Of a stretch of 64,000 nucleotides of DNA, positions 36,217 through 47,981 are shown in pieces (within the stretch, counting starts at the first letter, position 1; each line of letters starts with the position of its first letter). The DNA comes from Sciurus carolinensis (Eukaryota; Chordata; Mammalia; Rodentia; Sciuridae): assembly GCF_902686445.1 (NCBI RefSeq), contig NC_062232.1:93482932-93546931 (forward strand), written 5' to 3'. Made by a program: the position numbers and the translations under genes. The notes beneath the pieces were generated by a model. It had not been told where the DNA came from, did not search any database, and worked only from the letters and a program-made list of their open reading frames with translations.

Positions 36217-36779
36217 TTTTCACCATTGAATCCCCAATAGTTTGCACTATGCCTGTCACATAGTAATTTGCTCAAATATATGTGCTGAATGACTGGATGA
36301 GATGGTAAGCCATATACATAAATGACCACTATACAAAGCAGTATGGAACAAACAAATACAGTGGAACAGTGTTATTTGACCTTTGACTCTCCAGGATCCA
36401 TTTTTCCTTCATCTGGCAGTGATCCTGATCTCCTTTCCAACTTTAGTCCACACCTAACCTTAGTAGATGGAACACATGATCTGGGCCTAAACCAAGCAGT
36501 GTATCACATTCCTTTAGGCATAGTTATTGATTCGGTAATTGGTAAAGTGAGAACAAATCTCAGGACTTTACTGGGAATGTGGAGACAATGACGTTACTCT
36601 TTTTTCTTGGCCAGAATGGATGAGACTGGAACTAAAATAGTCATCTTGTAATCCTAAGTGCATATACATACACATACTCAGGTTCAAAAAAGAAGCATTA
36701 TGGAGTCTCACAATAGAAAGACACCATTGTAAAACCATGAACTGTGGGTTTAGAAAGTACTTGAACTGGACATTGAAAA
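36217..36779. other. Unassigned sequence
   Basis: AGTTTGCACTATGCCTGTCAC near 36,240 may be an L2/MIR trace. The frame at 36,322-36,591 has no domain. Confidence 0.35.
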
Positions 36780-36925
36780 TATAATTATTTTCCCATTTTA
36801 GTTTTCAAATGGTAAAGAACATTACAGATCAAGAAAAATGATTCTCACAGAAATGAATTTGTTGCTTATAGTCACATGGCAAGTTAAGCCACAACCAGTA
36901 TCCAGACCTGTCTCATAATGCATCT
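36780..36925 (-). mobile_element. MIR SINE
   Basis: Weak antisense MIR: TTATTTTCCCATTTTAGTTTTC, then CAGAAATGAATTTGTTGC, CATGGCAAGTTAAGCC and ATCCAGACCTGTC. Confidence 0.5.
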
Positions 36926-38473
36926 TTTTTCTACTCAGGTAGGATTTTGGATCTGCAGTCTGTCATTTTAGGAGAAGGGATGAATACACCCTGCAAAATT
37001 TGGCATAAAATAAAAATATGCTTATAAGATAAGGCTCTGCCCATCTGGCTAGGAAAAAGGGTTCCAATAGGGCAGCAATAAGAGATCAAGCATAAACATC
37101 AGTCGGGGTGGATTTTAGAAGGCAAAAAGAAGCCATTCACAGTCTTTGAATAGAAGAGCATTGTGATTTTGGTACCATGGAATATGGAGAGAATGGAGGC
37201 AAAGAGGGTATCTAAGTGGTTCTTCTATTAGCCTTGGTGTGCCATAATTTGGGGCCAAACCAAAGTGGTATGAATTTTTTTTTAAAAAAAATGAGTTCAG
37301 AAATGCTTGTATGATAAAGAAAAGATGTATAACTATGTAAAAGCAATTACAATTATTTTCACTTCTGTGTGTGGTTTAATATATATACCTACTAATGGAA
37401 CAACAATATAACAACTATGTACTATTAAATCCATTTCAGATTAATTGTGCTGTAAATTTTATTTCACTCTAACCAATGAATTTTGTTCATGTATGTTTAC
37501 TCAGCCTTCCAATTTTGGTGCTCATCATGAAGACAAAGGGAAAGTGGAAACTCAGCCAACTACTTGACCTTTAGCTTTATCATTTCATAGCCATTTCCAT
37601 TTAAAGTTAGCACTCTCAGTCACCAAAAGGGTGATGGGTTCTTCTCTCTTCCCTTGGTGGAAAATTTGGGGGTAAACCCCATGAGGACTGGACAAAGTCA
37701 CCACCTAAGCCAACAGCATAAGCAAAGGTAGTCATCTGTTTATTCCTCTGTAAGAATCAAAGTCAGTCATGTCTTTGCTTTTCTATTAGGTATCCAACTA
37801 AGATGTGCCACCAGCCTCTGTCTCTGGCTGCTCATTTGGGGAAGCTGTTCAGATTACTTCTAGTGGTTCTGCCTTGTACTCTATCTAGAAACCTGACAGA
37901 GGTGGAAGGACTATAAAATTTGAGAGGAGGGAACAAAAAGAGTCTAAAGGAAATTTGGAACCCATTTAAGCAATTGATCACCAGAAAAATCTGAGCATTG
38001 TAGCTATTATTTTGGACTCTTTCGGTTGGAATAGCAACAGACTTATTCAGTCCCAACTTTTTTCTAGGTCATATATTTCAAAGAACACACATACAATAAT
38101 ACACATGCATTCCCTGATCTCTCTGCATAGGATGTGTGGGCTAAAATTTAGAGTACAGAATTTCAGAGTTATGGGGAAGGAGGAGAGCCAAGTGAAGAGG
38201 TGGGTAGAATGGAAAGAATGAAATAAAGTTCAATGTAAGGATAATCATAATCTAAATTTGACAGTCTAGGACAATCTCATGCCTGTAGTAGATCAATTAA
38301 CCACTGTTAATAATTATTTAGCTTCAATATTAATCCTAATTTTGAAAGGAAATTGTTTAGTCATTCAATGGAATCTATTATTTATGTATTAAAACATTAG
38401 TAAAATTAATAAATAATATCAATCCATTATTTTTCATTTTTATAGGTCATCATAATATTTAGTTGATTTTATC
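36926..38473. other. Unassigned sequence
   Basis: About 1.5 kb with no gene or repeat I can name. Confidence 0.4.
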
Positions 38474-38493
38474 ATCCATCATCTTTTTTAATA

Positions 38494-38591
38494 CAATTAT
38501 TTATTTATTTGCTCTTATGCAGTGCTGAGGATCAAACCCAGTGCTTCATATGTGTTAGGCAAATGCTCTACCACTGAGCTACCCCAGCCCC
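38494..38591 (-). mobile_element. ID-variant SINE
   Basis: Antisense: GCAGTGCTGAGGATCAAACCC, ATGTGTTAGGCAAATGC, CCACTGAGCTACCCCAGCCC. Target duplication of 20 bp with two mismatches (starting ATCCATCATC / ATCCATAATC) at 38,474-38,493 and 38,592-38,611. Confidence 0.88.
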
Positions 38592-38619
38592 ATCCATAAT
38601 CTTTATTAATACTGAAAAC

Positions 38620-38760
38620 ACTTTTATGAGGTAGGTACAACAGGTGGTATTATGCCCTTTCAACAGATGAGAAAACTGAAGACAAAACACGTTATTTTTC
38701 CTGAGGTTGATAAACCACAGATGCAAGATTCCAGTTTTCCAGTCACAGATTTTTTTCTAG
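38620..38760 (-). mobile_element. MIR SINE
   Basis: Antisense MIR: TGCCCTTTCAACAGATGAG, AAAACTGAAGACAAAACACG, AACCACAGATGCAAGATTCC. Confidence 0.6.
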
Positions 38761-39744
38761 TAGCTTTGCTTTTCTGTCCCCATTAGTGCTCAAGATATGC
38801 ATTTGACCCTAATGTAACGGATAATGGTCATAAGGTTACCTGTGCTGACAATGTACAATGCTTGGCCCTTTGTTTCCTGATCCATAATTAGAGACATGAT
38901 TCATATGAATTTGTGAAGAGTGAAAACTTTACTCTGTAGGTTAAAATGATGAGAAAGCATAGAGTTAGCAGAGCCATGCCTTCTACCATTGTAGTTCTAA
39001 TCAGAGGCAGTCAAAACTTGGATGACAGCATTCATATTGAAATAGTTGATCTGCCATGCTGACGCATTGACTGAATCCTAGTAGACTTTTGGTAAAATGT
39101 GATGTATGAGCATCTTGGCATTAAGACTGGTACTTTCCATGCAAATGTCCTGCCAGCCCCACAGTATCTCTGAACCCCCACTCTGCTCAGGTGTATTGTC
39201 CTCCATATACCCAACTTACCTCTGTAACAAGTAACTGGGATCTACAATTCCTCTCACAAAAGCCTTGATCTCCAATGAGTGCAAGTTAAAGCCAACTAGC
39301 AGATGAAAGGGACCTGATTACATAACTTACTCTGAGTGGGGAAATGGCAATATGAGACTTCACCCACCCAGTGATATTTTTATTTGGAGAGAAGGCACAG
39401 AGGCCTTTCTAGTGTCTTTTTCAGGTGCCAGCTGTAGTCCAACTCATTTGACTGCTTGCTAAGGAGAAAACAGCAGCCCAGAACATTCCTGTGTAGATTT
39501 GGCTACCAAACCTACCAAAGAGGCCAAAGAGGTTAAGGTGAGATTCTAGAAGTATTGTCTGAAGGTAGCTGCTACAACTCACACTCTCACCAGTCCCCAA
39601 GCACCAAAAATGTTTTGTTCTTCTTACAGGGAAACTTATGGTTTTAACAGTAAATATAAGATTAGAAAATAGTAACTTTCAGTTCTGTTTCTGGATGTAC
39701 TATACTTAGTTCATATTGCCATGGACATCATTTTATACTGGAGT
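38761..39744. other. Unassigned sequence
   Basis: No recognised gene or repeat. Confidence 0.35.
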
Positions 39745-40010
39745 TGTACTCATTCATGCACTTAACAAATATTAAATGCCTACTAGTATCAGGTTATCTG
39801 GAAGGTACTTATGATACCACAATGAATGAGACATGGTTTCTGCCCTCAATGAGTTCCAAGTTTAATGGGAAATACAAACAGGTAAATAAATAATTACAGC
39901 ATAGTGCAACTAGGACTTTTCATTCATTTGTTTGAAAAACATTTATTAAGCACTTAATATATGCCAACCACTATACTAGGTATTGAGGATATAATGGTAA
40001 ACAAAAAACA
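39745..40010 (+). mobile_element. L2 3' end, two partial copies
   Basis: AACAAATATTAAATGCCTACTAG near 39,767, GAATGAGACATGGTTTCTGCC near 39,823, and a second copy from AAACATTTATTAAGCACTTAA near 39,937 to GAGGATATAATGGTAAAC. Confidence 0.7.
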
Positions 40011-40154
40011 CAGGAGGCATCTTCCAATATGCATGTCTCCCAACACCTCATACCAACACAGTACCTGGCCCAAAGACAACTCTCAGAAAATAAATGGCAG
40101 AATATAATACAAAGAACTTTTTAAATGTCTTATAAACATTGGGAACGTTTCCTT

Positions 40155-40290
40155 TTAAATATTTTTTAGTTGTAGATGAACACAGTGCCTTCATTTTATT
40201 TATTCATTTTTATGTGGTGCTAAGGATTGAACCCAGTACCTCACACATATTAGGTGAGTGATTACCACTCAGCCACAACTCCAGTCCATA
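40155..40290 (-). mobile_element. ID-variant SINE
   Basis: Antisense: TTTTAGTTGTAGATGAACAC (tail complement), GTGGTGCTAAGGATTGAACCC, CACTCAGCCACAACTCCAG. Diverged. Confidence 0.75.
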
Positions 40291-40335
40291 GAAACTTATC
40301 TTTAAAGAAAATGGCATGCAAATTTTATTACATAC

Positions 40336-40395
40336 ATGATTTATTTCATAAATAAATAAATAAATGACATAATAAATGTCATAAATAAATGACAA
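40336..40395. repeat. (AAAT)n-like repeat
   Basis: ATAAATAAATAAATAAATGAC followed by two ATAAATGTC/ATAAATGAC units; simple-sequence expansion. Confidence 0.7.
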
Positions 40396-40569
40396 TGGAG
40401 GTAAAACTGGCATCTCAAAAATAAAATTTAAAAGGAGGCATTTTCTGATTGAACTTGAACTGAAAACCCAAGAACTCTGTTCTAGCACACTATTCACTGT
40501 CCCTACCCTACTTCCCCATAATAAAACCTTTCCTACCTCTAAGGAATCCATGAGGCATTTTAGGAGTCT

Positions 40570-40765
40570 GAGGAAACCAGACTCCTATGATTCTCAACCC
40601 AACAGTGAAGAATCAGCAGAAGAGTTTGTTAAATAGATTGATTTCTGAGGCCCATCCCAGACATACTGAATCAAATTCTTTGGGAGTGGAATGCAGGAAT
40701 ATGCATTTTAACAAGTCATTCCACATTTTCATTACCTACTTGAGTTTGGAAAACAATACCTAAGA
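40570..40765 (+). mobile_element. MER5-like DNA transposon remnant
   Basis: TGATTCTCAACCCAACAGTG, AGGCCCATCCCAGACATACTG, AATCAAATTCTTTGGGAGTGG, ATGCATTTTAACAAG match MER5A order. Confidence 0.75.
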
Positions 40766-40784
40766 GGATTTGCCATAAAGGTGT

Positions 40785-41160
40785 ATGTTCATTTTTTATT
40801 GTCGTGTAACAAATTACCAAAAACAGTGGTTTAAAGTAACATTCATTTATTAGCTCACAGTTCTGTATGTCAGAAGAAGTGCAGGCACAGTGTGACTGGC
40901 TTCTCTGTTCAGGATCTCCCCAGGTCTAAATTCAGGTGTCAGCTAGGCCGCATTCTCATTTGGAGCTCAGGAACCTCTTCCAAGTTTGTGTGGTTGGTAC
41001 CAGAATTAACTTTAATATGATTGTAGCACTGAGGTCCCCACCTCCTTTCTGGCTTTTAGCTTGGGGCTGCTCTTAGCTACTAAACGCCATCCATACTCCT
41101 TTCCATGTGGTCCCTCCATGTATCAGAATTCTGACTACCATACAAGTCATCCATATAAAC
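40785..41160 (-). mobile_element. Old MaLR/MLT1-like LTR, antisense
   Basis: TATTGTCGTGTAACAAATTACC near 40,798, TTAGCTCACAGTTCTGTATG near 40,850, GCCGCATTCTCATTTGGAGC near 40,947 and TGGCTTTTAGCTTGGGGCTG near 41,051. The reverse complement reads as an LTR ending with a TTTGTTAC terminus. Element class is inferred from memory. Confidence 0.6.
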
Positions 41161-41162
41161 AT

Positions 41163-41350
41163 TTTTTTGTAGGACTAGGGATTGATCCCAGGGGTGCCTT
41201 ACCAATGTGCTATGTCCCCAGTTATTTTTATTTTTTTATTTTGAGATAGGGTCTTGCTAAGTTGCTGAGGCTGGCCTTTAACTTGCAATCATTCTACCTC
41301 AGCCTCCCAAGTTGCTGGGATCATAGGTGTGTGCTACAATGACCAGCATG
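41163..41350 (-). mobile_element. MEN-type SINE
   Basis: Antisense: TAGGACTAGGGATTGATCCC, GAGATAGGGTCTTGCTAAG, CAGCCTCCCAAGTTGCTGGG. Confidence 0.85.
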
Positions 41351-41621
41351 TATCAACTTTTTGAAAGACACAGATAGTCTTAGTTTTGCACTGATGTTTT
41401 ACATCAGGGTTGTGAGCCAAAAAACAGTGCAATCAACAGTGAATCTCTGGGGCCTCCTATTGGCAAGAGCCCTGAACTCCAATCACAGAGCAACTACTTC
41501 TAGGAGTGGGATTGGTAGTCATGCCATGACAGGGGCTTGAAGAAAAGCAGGAAGAAATGCATCCTGGATTACTAAGATTTTGCATGGGTCAACCCAGTAT
41601 TAGTTGTGGACAGCAACTTAT

Positions 41622-41850
41622 ATTTATTTATTTAATTGGTTAATTTTTTGGTACCAGGGATTGAACCCAGGGGTGCTTAACCACTGAGCCACGTACCCAG
41701 TCCTTTTAAAAATATTTTTATTTAGAGACAGAGTCTCGCTGAGTTGCTTAGGGCCTCACTAAATTACTGAGGCTAGCTTTGAACCTCTGATCCTCCTGTC
41801 TCACCCTCCTGAGCCTCTGGGATTATAGATGTGTGCCATTGTGCCCAACT
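41622..41850 (-). mobile_element. MEN-type SINE
   Basis: Antisense: GGTACCAGGGATTGAACCC, GAGACAGAGTCTCGCTGAG, CTCCTGAGCCTCTGGGATTA. Short target duplication AGCAACTT at 41,612-41,619 and from 41,851. Confidence 0.87.
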
Positions 41851-41894
41851 AGCAACTTGCATTTCTGCACTGTTTTGACATCAAGGAAACTTTG

Positions 41895-42010
41895 AAAATG
41901 CCTAATCCAAAGCCATGATTCTCAACCCTGTCCTTCAGCAAGACCTGAAGCTTCACTTCAGACCAACTGAATCAGAGATTCAGGATCAAGTTTAAATATC
42001 TGTATTTTAT
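41895..42010 (+). mobile_element. MER5-like DNA transposon remnant
   Basis: ATGATTCTCAACCCTGTCC, ACCAACTGAATCAGAGATTC, then TTTAAATATCTGTATTTTA. Confidence 0.6.
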
Positions 42011-42902
42011 TTTGCCATTTAACAATACCCACTAATGACTTAGAACTAACATTCCCGGTGTGACATAGATGCTCAATAAATATATTTACTTAAATATGAC
42101 ACTCCCAATAATTTTGGCAGTTTATTAAGTTTCATATTGAAGTCATCTATAACTGAATTTTCCATGTAGAACCAGCCTGATATACCTATGAGTGATGTTC
42201 ATCCTAGTATCTACCTCCAAGCTAAGAGTAGAAATGTTTGCTTTTGGTTCCTGACTTAGGCCTCAGATGGAATTTGAAGTGCTGTTGCTTGTATTTTCGT
42301 TACCAGCACTTTACATATGAGGTCACAAGGTCTGAATTATTGATCCTACTCTTCTTGCTCTTCTGCAGATGGGTAAAGACTGATTGAGACTCATGACTTT
42401 CCTCTTCCTCAGGAACCATACTGGTTAAGGCTGTCACATGATGAAATGACTTCTTCCTCAGCCAAGCAACATAACTCTCTCTGGCCAATCTGGCATACCA
42501 TCAGGTGTTGTGACATGAAGTCCATATCACCTTTATATTATTTCCTTCTGCATAGCTTAAAAATACATTTTAAAAGTGAGATCTAAGAGTACATAAAACA
42601 GAGGATGAGAAACTACATGAGTCAGAATATGCATCTCAGATGGCATCATCCAACAGAAGTGTGTGTGTGTGTGTGTGTGGTGAAGGAGAGAGAGCAAGGG
42701 TAAATGAGAGGTATGAGAGACATGAGCTAACATCATATAAAAGATCAATATGGAATGCAGGTGAGGAATGAGAGGCGTGAAAGAATGAGGAAAGTGGGGG
42801 CTATGAGGAGATCTATTAAGAATAGACAGAACCTGGCTCTGAAGTCTGATCTGCTGGGGTCTCAAAACATATACTCTTAATATCTACAATGCTGAAAGTG
42901 CA
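42011..42902. other. Mostly unassigned; (GT)n at 42,660-42,679
   Basis: A short (GT)n run of about 10 units lies at 42,660-42,679. The reading frames at 42,300-42,488 and 42,557-42,865 have no domain; the latter encodes His-Thr runs because it crosses the dinucleotide repeat. Confidence 0.5.
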
Positions 42903-43112
42903 GTCTGAGTACTGGGTGCAGTGGCCCATGCCTGTAATCACAGTGGCTCTGGAGGCTGAGGCAGGAGGATAACAAGTTCAAGCCAGCCTCAACAACTTAG
43001 CAAGACCCTAGAAATTTGTGACACCTGTCTCAAAATAAAAAAAAGTAAAAAAGGCTGGGGATGTAGCTCAATGGTAAATACCCCTGGATTCAATCCCCAG
43101 TACCCCCAATCC
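42903..43112 (+). mobile_element. MEN-type SINE
   Basis: ACTGGGTGCAGTGGCCCATG, TGGAGGCTGAGGCAGGAGG, A-rich linker, AAGGCTGGGGATGTAGCTC, GGATTCAATCCCCAGTACC. Complete dimeric structure. Confidence 0.9.
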
Positions 43113-43114
43113 AA

Positions 43115-43430
43115 AATGTAGTTGGAAGCTCTGCTGTATTGCAAGTCTCAAGGGATCTTATTAAAATGCAGAATTTTAATTAGATCTTGGTGATGATTGC
43201 ACAACTAGGCATATGCATTTAAAATCATTAAATTGTTCATTTAACACAGGCAAATTTTATGATATGTTAATTATGCCTCAGTAAAGTCATTTAAAATGCA
43301 GATTCATAGGCCCTGACCCAAACCTACTGAACAAAAATCTCTTGAGTTGAAAGCCAGGAATCTGTATTTTCTTAACTTCCCATGGTGATTTTGATACTTG
43401 CTGAAGTTTAGAGGTGCACCTAGCAAGGTG
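43115..43430 (+). mobile_element. MER5-like DNA transposon split by an L1 3' scrap
   Basis: MER5-like text at 43,120-43,180 (TTATTAAAATGCAGAATTTT) resumes at about 43,290 with AAATGCAGATTCATAGGCCC and CTACTGAACAAAAATCTC. Between them, 43,185-43,288 resembles an old L1 3' end (AATTGTTCATTTAACACAGG, TATGCCTCAGTAAAG). Confidence 0.6.
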
Positions 43431-43787
43431 GATATCATTAAATCATCTAGGTGAATGGGAAAAGAAGCAGAGTAAGATTGGTAACAGCATTCATATAAAT
43501 TAAAAATCTGTGCAGATTTTGTAAACACACACATGTACACACAAACAAAAACATATACATTGGCTACCTTAGAACAACTGACCACGGTAAAAATGGAAGA
43601 CCAAGAAAGGGAGAGAGAGAGACCCTTAAGTAAGGCTCTTAACCAGATCTCTGGAACATTAAGTTTCTACCTTTAATCTCATTAAGAAGAGAAGAGAAAA
43701 ATCTTTGCCACTTTCCTAATTTGCCCCATCTACTTTCAGAGTTGACCTGGTCTTGCTGTATAACAGTAGTCCTTTCCAATATCATGC

Positions 43788-43872
43788 AAGGGCTGGGATG
43801 TAGCTCAGTTGCAAAGTGCTTGCCTTGCATGTGCACAGCCCTGAGTTTGATGCCCCGCAAAAAAAGAAGAGA
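43788..43872 (+). mobile_element. ID-type SINE, diverged
   Basis: AAGGGCTGGGATGTAGCTCAG, GCTTGCCTTGCATGTGCAC, then a mutated box B (GAGTTTGATGCCCCG) and A-rich tail. Confidence 0.85.
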
Positions 43873-44249
43873 CAAAAATAGACACCACCCTACCTCAAAA
43901 AAACAATGTCATGCACTCTCAGCACATCCTAGTTCATCACATGAACTTATAAGCTTCACAACAAAACCAGAGTGGAGTGGGTTATGGCTGGCTACTGACC
44001 TGACCTCCAGGGAGAAATGAAGGACTTAGATCTCAGATTCAATTCACTCAATTCTCCATTGATTGCTTTGATGTCTCAAAGAAACCCTCACAATTAAATA
44101 CGTCCAAGTCCTGAATTGTTTGTAGAAAAAAATCAGGGTAATTAGCATCAGGAAACATATATTAAGAACATGCAATTAAATCTATTGGGTTATAATTTAT
44201 GTCTGACTCTTCTGAGGGTAAATCATTAATGGAGAAATTCTTGAGTTAG

Positions 44250-44430
44250 CCCTCTTCAACAAGTGGTTAAGAACTTCACCAGTGGCTCTCATCATGTAGA
44301 CCCCACCCCACCTACATTGACAGCACCTGGAAACTAATAAGAAATGCAAATTTTGGAGTACTGAATAGAGTCTCTGGGGATGGGACCCAGAGATCTTCAT
44401 TTTAATGTACCCTCCATGTGCTTCTGGTGT
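44250..44430 (+). mobile_element. MER5-like DNA transposon remnant
   Basis: AGTGGCTCTCATCATGTAGAC, GAATAGAGTCTCTGGGGATGG, CAGAGATCTTCATTTTAATG. Confidence 0.6.
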
Positions 44431-44604
44431 AATGAACTACTGAATTCCCACTCTACACTTAAAAAGGAACCACTCAGTCACTTTTACTGTCTTGCATACC
44501 TAACTTCCCTATTAACTGGGGAGGTGAGGCAGCTTCAACTGGGTCAAGAAAGTGATGAAACATTTTGAGAGTCTTAAGAATGAAATCTTTTTCAAACAAC
44601 TGCC

Positions 44605-45000
44605 TTTAAAAAGAAGACTGAAATTCTGGCATTTGCAAGTAAATGGATGGAGCTGGAGTATATCATGCTAAGTGAAATAAGCCAATCCCAAAAAACCAAA
44701 GGTTGAATGTTTTCTCTGATACCTGGATGCTAATTCACAATAAGAAAGGGGCTAGGGAAAAATAGAGATACTTTGTATTAGGAAGAGGGGAGTAAAGGGA
44801 GGGGAGCAGGTATGGGGTAGGAAGGATAGTAGAATGAATCAGACATTATTACCCTACATACATATATGAGTACATGACCGGTGTGATTCTACATGGACAA
44901 CCAGAATAATGGGAAGGTGTTCTCCAACTATGTATGATGTGTCAAAATGTATTCTACTGTCATATATAACAAATTAGAACAACAATAAAAAGACTGGATT
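44605..45000 (+). mobile_element. Squirrel-type L1 3' end
   Basis: ORF2 tail (CATTTGCAAGTAAATGGATG near 44,630, AAATAAGCCAATCCCAAAAA near 44,678), purine-rich UTR with GGGAGTAAAGGGAGGGGAGC near 44,788, and 3' end GTCAAAATGTATTCTACTG near 44,942 and AACAATAAAAAG. Confidence 0.8.
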
Positions 45001-46004
45001 TACTTATCCCCTACCAGAGGTATCCACAGTTCCCCTGTGTTTTAAGACCTTCCAAAACTGCGTTTCACAATGCAAACATGGTCCCCAATTTGAAAATGGA
45101 ACTCTTTCGGTTTGCTAAAGTTTCTAAAACTACTTCTGCATATTTGTTTCATGTAAATTTATGTAGACTTTCTCTTTCCCTCCCTCCCTTTCTCCCTTTC
45201 ATGTAAATAATTAGTAAATAACAGTCTGAAAAATGGTTAAGCCTGTGGTATTTTCTCCACAATGCCTTACATCAGGCCACAAAATCAGTATCTATAGAGA
45301 TAAGAAAGGTCACAATAAATGAGTATGTAAGTCTGACATCAGAAAGTCTGACACCCAGCCTCCATGTCAGAAAACAAAAGAAGTACTAAAGACCATGGGG
45401 CAGACTGCTTCTCATTTCCAGCTGATTATAGATAGATGTTAATGATTTTTACGTGGAATTTGTGATTTCTTTTAATGTTGGCTTCAATTAAAATCACAAC
45501 ACAATGAAAGCCAAACAAAATATTTTGGCTTGTGAACCAAATTTGGATTTGGATTTCTGCTTTACATTGAGCCACCTGGCCCCCACCAAGAAGGCTTGAA
45601 TGTCCTCAGGTAGTCTTTCTACTTCCTAAACCAGTGAAGGTACTTTTAGCTAAACTATATTATCTACATGTAGAAGTCACTCCATGAGTAAAGGCCCAGT
45701 AAGGGGTTTGGATTTAGAAAACTCACATTGTATTGTGTCCAGTATGGAATAAAAAAATCATTCTCTAATTTTAGCCCTTAATGATTGATGGGTGGGTTTT
45801 CATGATAAAGTCTGTGAGGATGGAGGATGATGGAGGTAGATAGGATTTCTTCTTTCCAGGTCTCTTCCTGTAAATCTGTATCTACATTTGTCCAAACTGC
45901 TCATAACCTGGCTTTTCTTGCAAAGGGAAAATGCCATTAACTCCTAAATATGGACTTTCCATACAAGAAAATAAAAGGAGAAAGTCAAAAGATAAACAGA
46001 GATA
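45001..46004. other. Unassigned sequence
   Basis: No recognised gene or repeat apart from a short TC-rich run at 45,170-45,200. The frame at 45,882-46,142 has no domain. Confidence 0.35.
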
Positions 46005-46720
46005 AATTAAAACCACAATGAGATAACATATACATCCAACCAAATGTTTAAAATAAAAATGACTGGAAAGACCAAGCAATGGAGAGGATGTAGAACAACT
46101 GGAATTCCTATATGTCACTGTCAAGAGTGTAAATTGGTTCAACTACTTTTGAAACAGTTATTCTCTGCTAAAGCACAACATATGCCTATCCTATGGCCCA
46201 GCAGTTTAAGTCCCAGATATTTACCCAAGAGAAATGAGCACATATATCTAGCCAAAGACTTGTAGCAAATGTTCATTCCCATTTTTTCATAAGGGCTCAA
46301 AACTGCAAACATCTCAAATATCTATGAGTAGTAGGATTGATAACTAAATTGTGATATATAAAGAATATAACACAGTATTTTAAAAAACACAGTGATTGAT
46401 AAATCTCAGAACACAGATTAATGTAAAAACCATACTAAGTGAAATAAGTCACACAAAAGAGTACTCACTGAGTGAATCTATATGAAGTTCAAGAACACGT
46501 TAAATTCAATGGTGATAATAGAAGTGAGTGCCATAGTTACATCTTGGGAGCGTATTAGCCTAAGGGAAACTTCTGAGGTGCTATCAATGTCCTATATCTT
46601 AATCAGAGTGGTAGTTATAAGAATATACACATTTGTCAAAGCCCATTTTTGGATCTGCCCATATTAATGAATATAAATTGGACTTCAATAAAAGTAATAG
46701 AGTATGGAAAATGTCAAGTA
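46005..46720 (+). mobile_element. Old L1, ORF2 C-terminus and 3' UTR
   Basis: AAAACCACAATGAGATAACA near 46,010, GGAGAGGATGTAGAACAACTG near 46,081, TTTACCCAAGAGAAATGAGC near 46,220, and 3' UTR text to about 46,700. Non-coding. Confidence 0.8.
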
Positions 46721-47667
46721 AGGAAAAAAATGTCCAATACCTATAGTATATTAAAGGTTATATATAGGACATAGAAAGAAGTCCTGCTTTTTTTTTTAAA
46801 ATAAAGACAATTGTGTCAAATAAAAACTGAGCAAAAGATAGAAATGATATTACCAAAGAAAAATTATATATTATCAGTAAGCCTATGCATTGATAATGTC
46901 ACTAGTAATCAGGTAAATGTCAAGTTCAACAAACAACCACAATATATTATTTTAAAACTAAGACTGATAACTTTGTTGGGATAGAATAGTGAAGGAATAT
47001 CAACTCTTTTTAAAGTATACCTGCCTATTTTGTTTGCCTTGTTACAGTGAGCACAAATTACATTTTTAATGCAGAAAAAGTTAAGTAGAAAAATAAATCC
47101 CCACAAATTAAACTAATAAGCAAAAAAAAACCCATAAAATAAATTCATTCCATTTTCTACAGGGCTTCAAGCTGCTTGAAGTAGAACAGCCTAGATTCCT
47201 TGTATGTGGGAGTAACAACACACTTGACTAGTAGCAGCATAATCAGGGATAGAAAAATAGAGAATACAGGACCACTTAAACCTGGTTCTTGAAACCATCA
47301 CACTCTGTCTTGACTGCAGAAAGGATGAAAGAAGTTGGTCAAATGCTATCTGACTTCTCAACTACATGAGCTAAATTATACATTCCCAAAGTTAAAGATC
47401 CATAGAAAGCTGATGCTTACAAATCACCTAATCCATTTTCTTATTTTTCGTGTAAATAAACAGAGGACTAGAGAGATAAAATGGCTTCTCTGGAAATTCT
47501 TCTGATAGCCCTATCAATGACAGATTGACAATCTGGGCCATTTTATGTTTAAATATCAGGGCAGCATGCTGACTAGCTGCAAAATAGGGGGGAGTTTGAA
47601 AAATCTATGTCTACTGAGTCCCTACCCCAACATACCAGACCTATCTGCAGAAAGTTGAAACAGAAGT
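46721..47667. other. Mostly unassigned; possible MIR near 47,420-47,550
   Basis: AACAGAGGACTAGAGAGATAAAATGG near 47,458 resembles antisense MIR. Otherwise unassigned up to the ERV target site. Confidence 0.4.
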
Positions 47668-47673
47668 GACTGG
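47668..47673. repeat. 6-bp target-site duplication of the ERV (left copy)
   Basis: GACTGG lies directly before the 5' LTR and again directly after the 3' LTR at 51,745-51,750. A 6-bp duplication is the usual size for class II (betaretrovirus-like) integration. Confidence 0.93.
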
Positions 47674-47718
47674 TGTCGGGGTTTCGGCCGGACCCCTGGC
47701 CCTAGGTGTGGCAAGGCT

Positions 47719-47728
47719 AAGATGGCGC
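47719..47728 (+). promoter_or_regulatory. YY1-like site near the LTR 5' end
   Basis: AAGATGGCGC matches the core of the YY1 binding motif. A comparable AAGATGGCGC lies near the 5' end of mouse IAP LTRs, as I recall. Binding is inferred. The same site is at 51,430-51,439 in the 3' LTR. Confidence 0.5.
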
Positions 47729-47890
47729 CTGGCAGTGAGCCAGAGCAGTTAACTTTTGCACAAACAACTGACATTACTTTGAGGAAGTTCGAGGGATTGG
47801 CTGAGCTCCCTGATGGACAGTGCAGGTCCACTGTATGCCTGCCTTTGCTGCCTGTATCTGTGCATGCTCTCCCCTCGTGAAAAAAGGCTG

Positions 47891-47912
47891 ATTGGTTATG
47901 GTACTGTATATA
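47891..47912 (+). promoter_or_regulatory. LTR promoter: inverted CCAAT box and TATA box
   Basis: ATTGG at 47,891-47,895 and TATATA at 47,907-47,912. Transcription would be expected to start about 25-30 bases downstream of TATA, near 47,937-47,942. Confidence 0.6.
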
Positions 47913-47975
47913 TTGGAGTGTAAGTTCCTCAAAGAAGAAGAACAAAGAAAGAACTGAGAGGATGGGGGTGCGCGC

Positions 47976-47981
47976 AATAAA
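47976..47981 (+). terminator. LTR polyadenylation signal
   Basis: AATAAA, repeated at 51,687-51,692 in the 3' LTR, where it would act on the full transcript. A GT-rich stretch about 20 bases downstream fits the downstream element. Confidence 0.7.

Noticed and set aside
47622..47945. 107-codon minus-strand frame, seen again at 51,288-51,656
   Set aside because: The shared peptide comes from the two identical LTRs read backwards, not from a duplicated gene.
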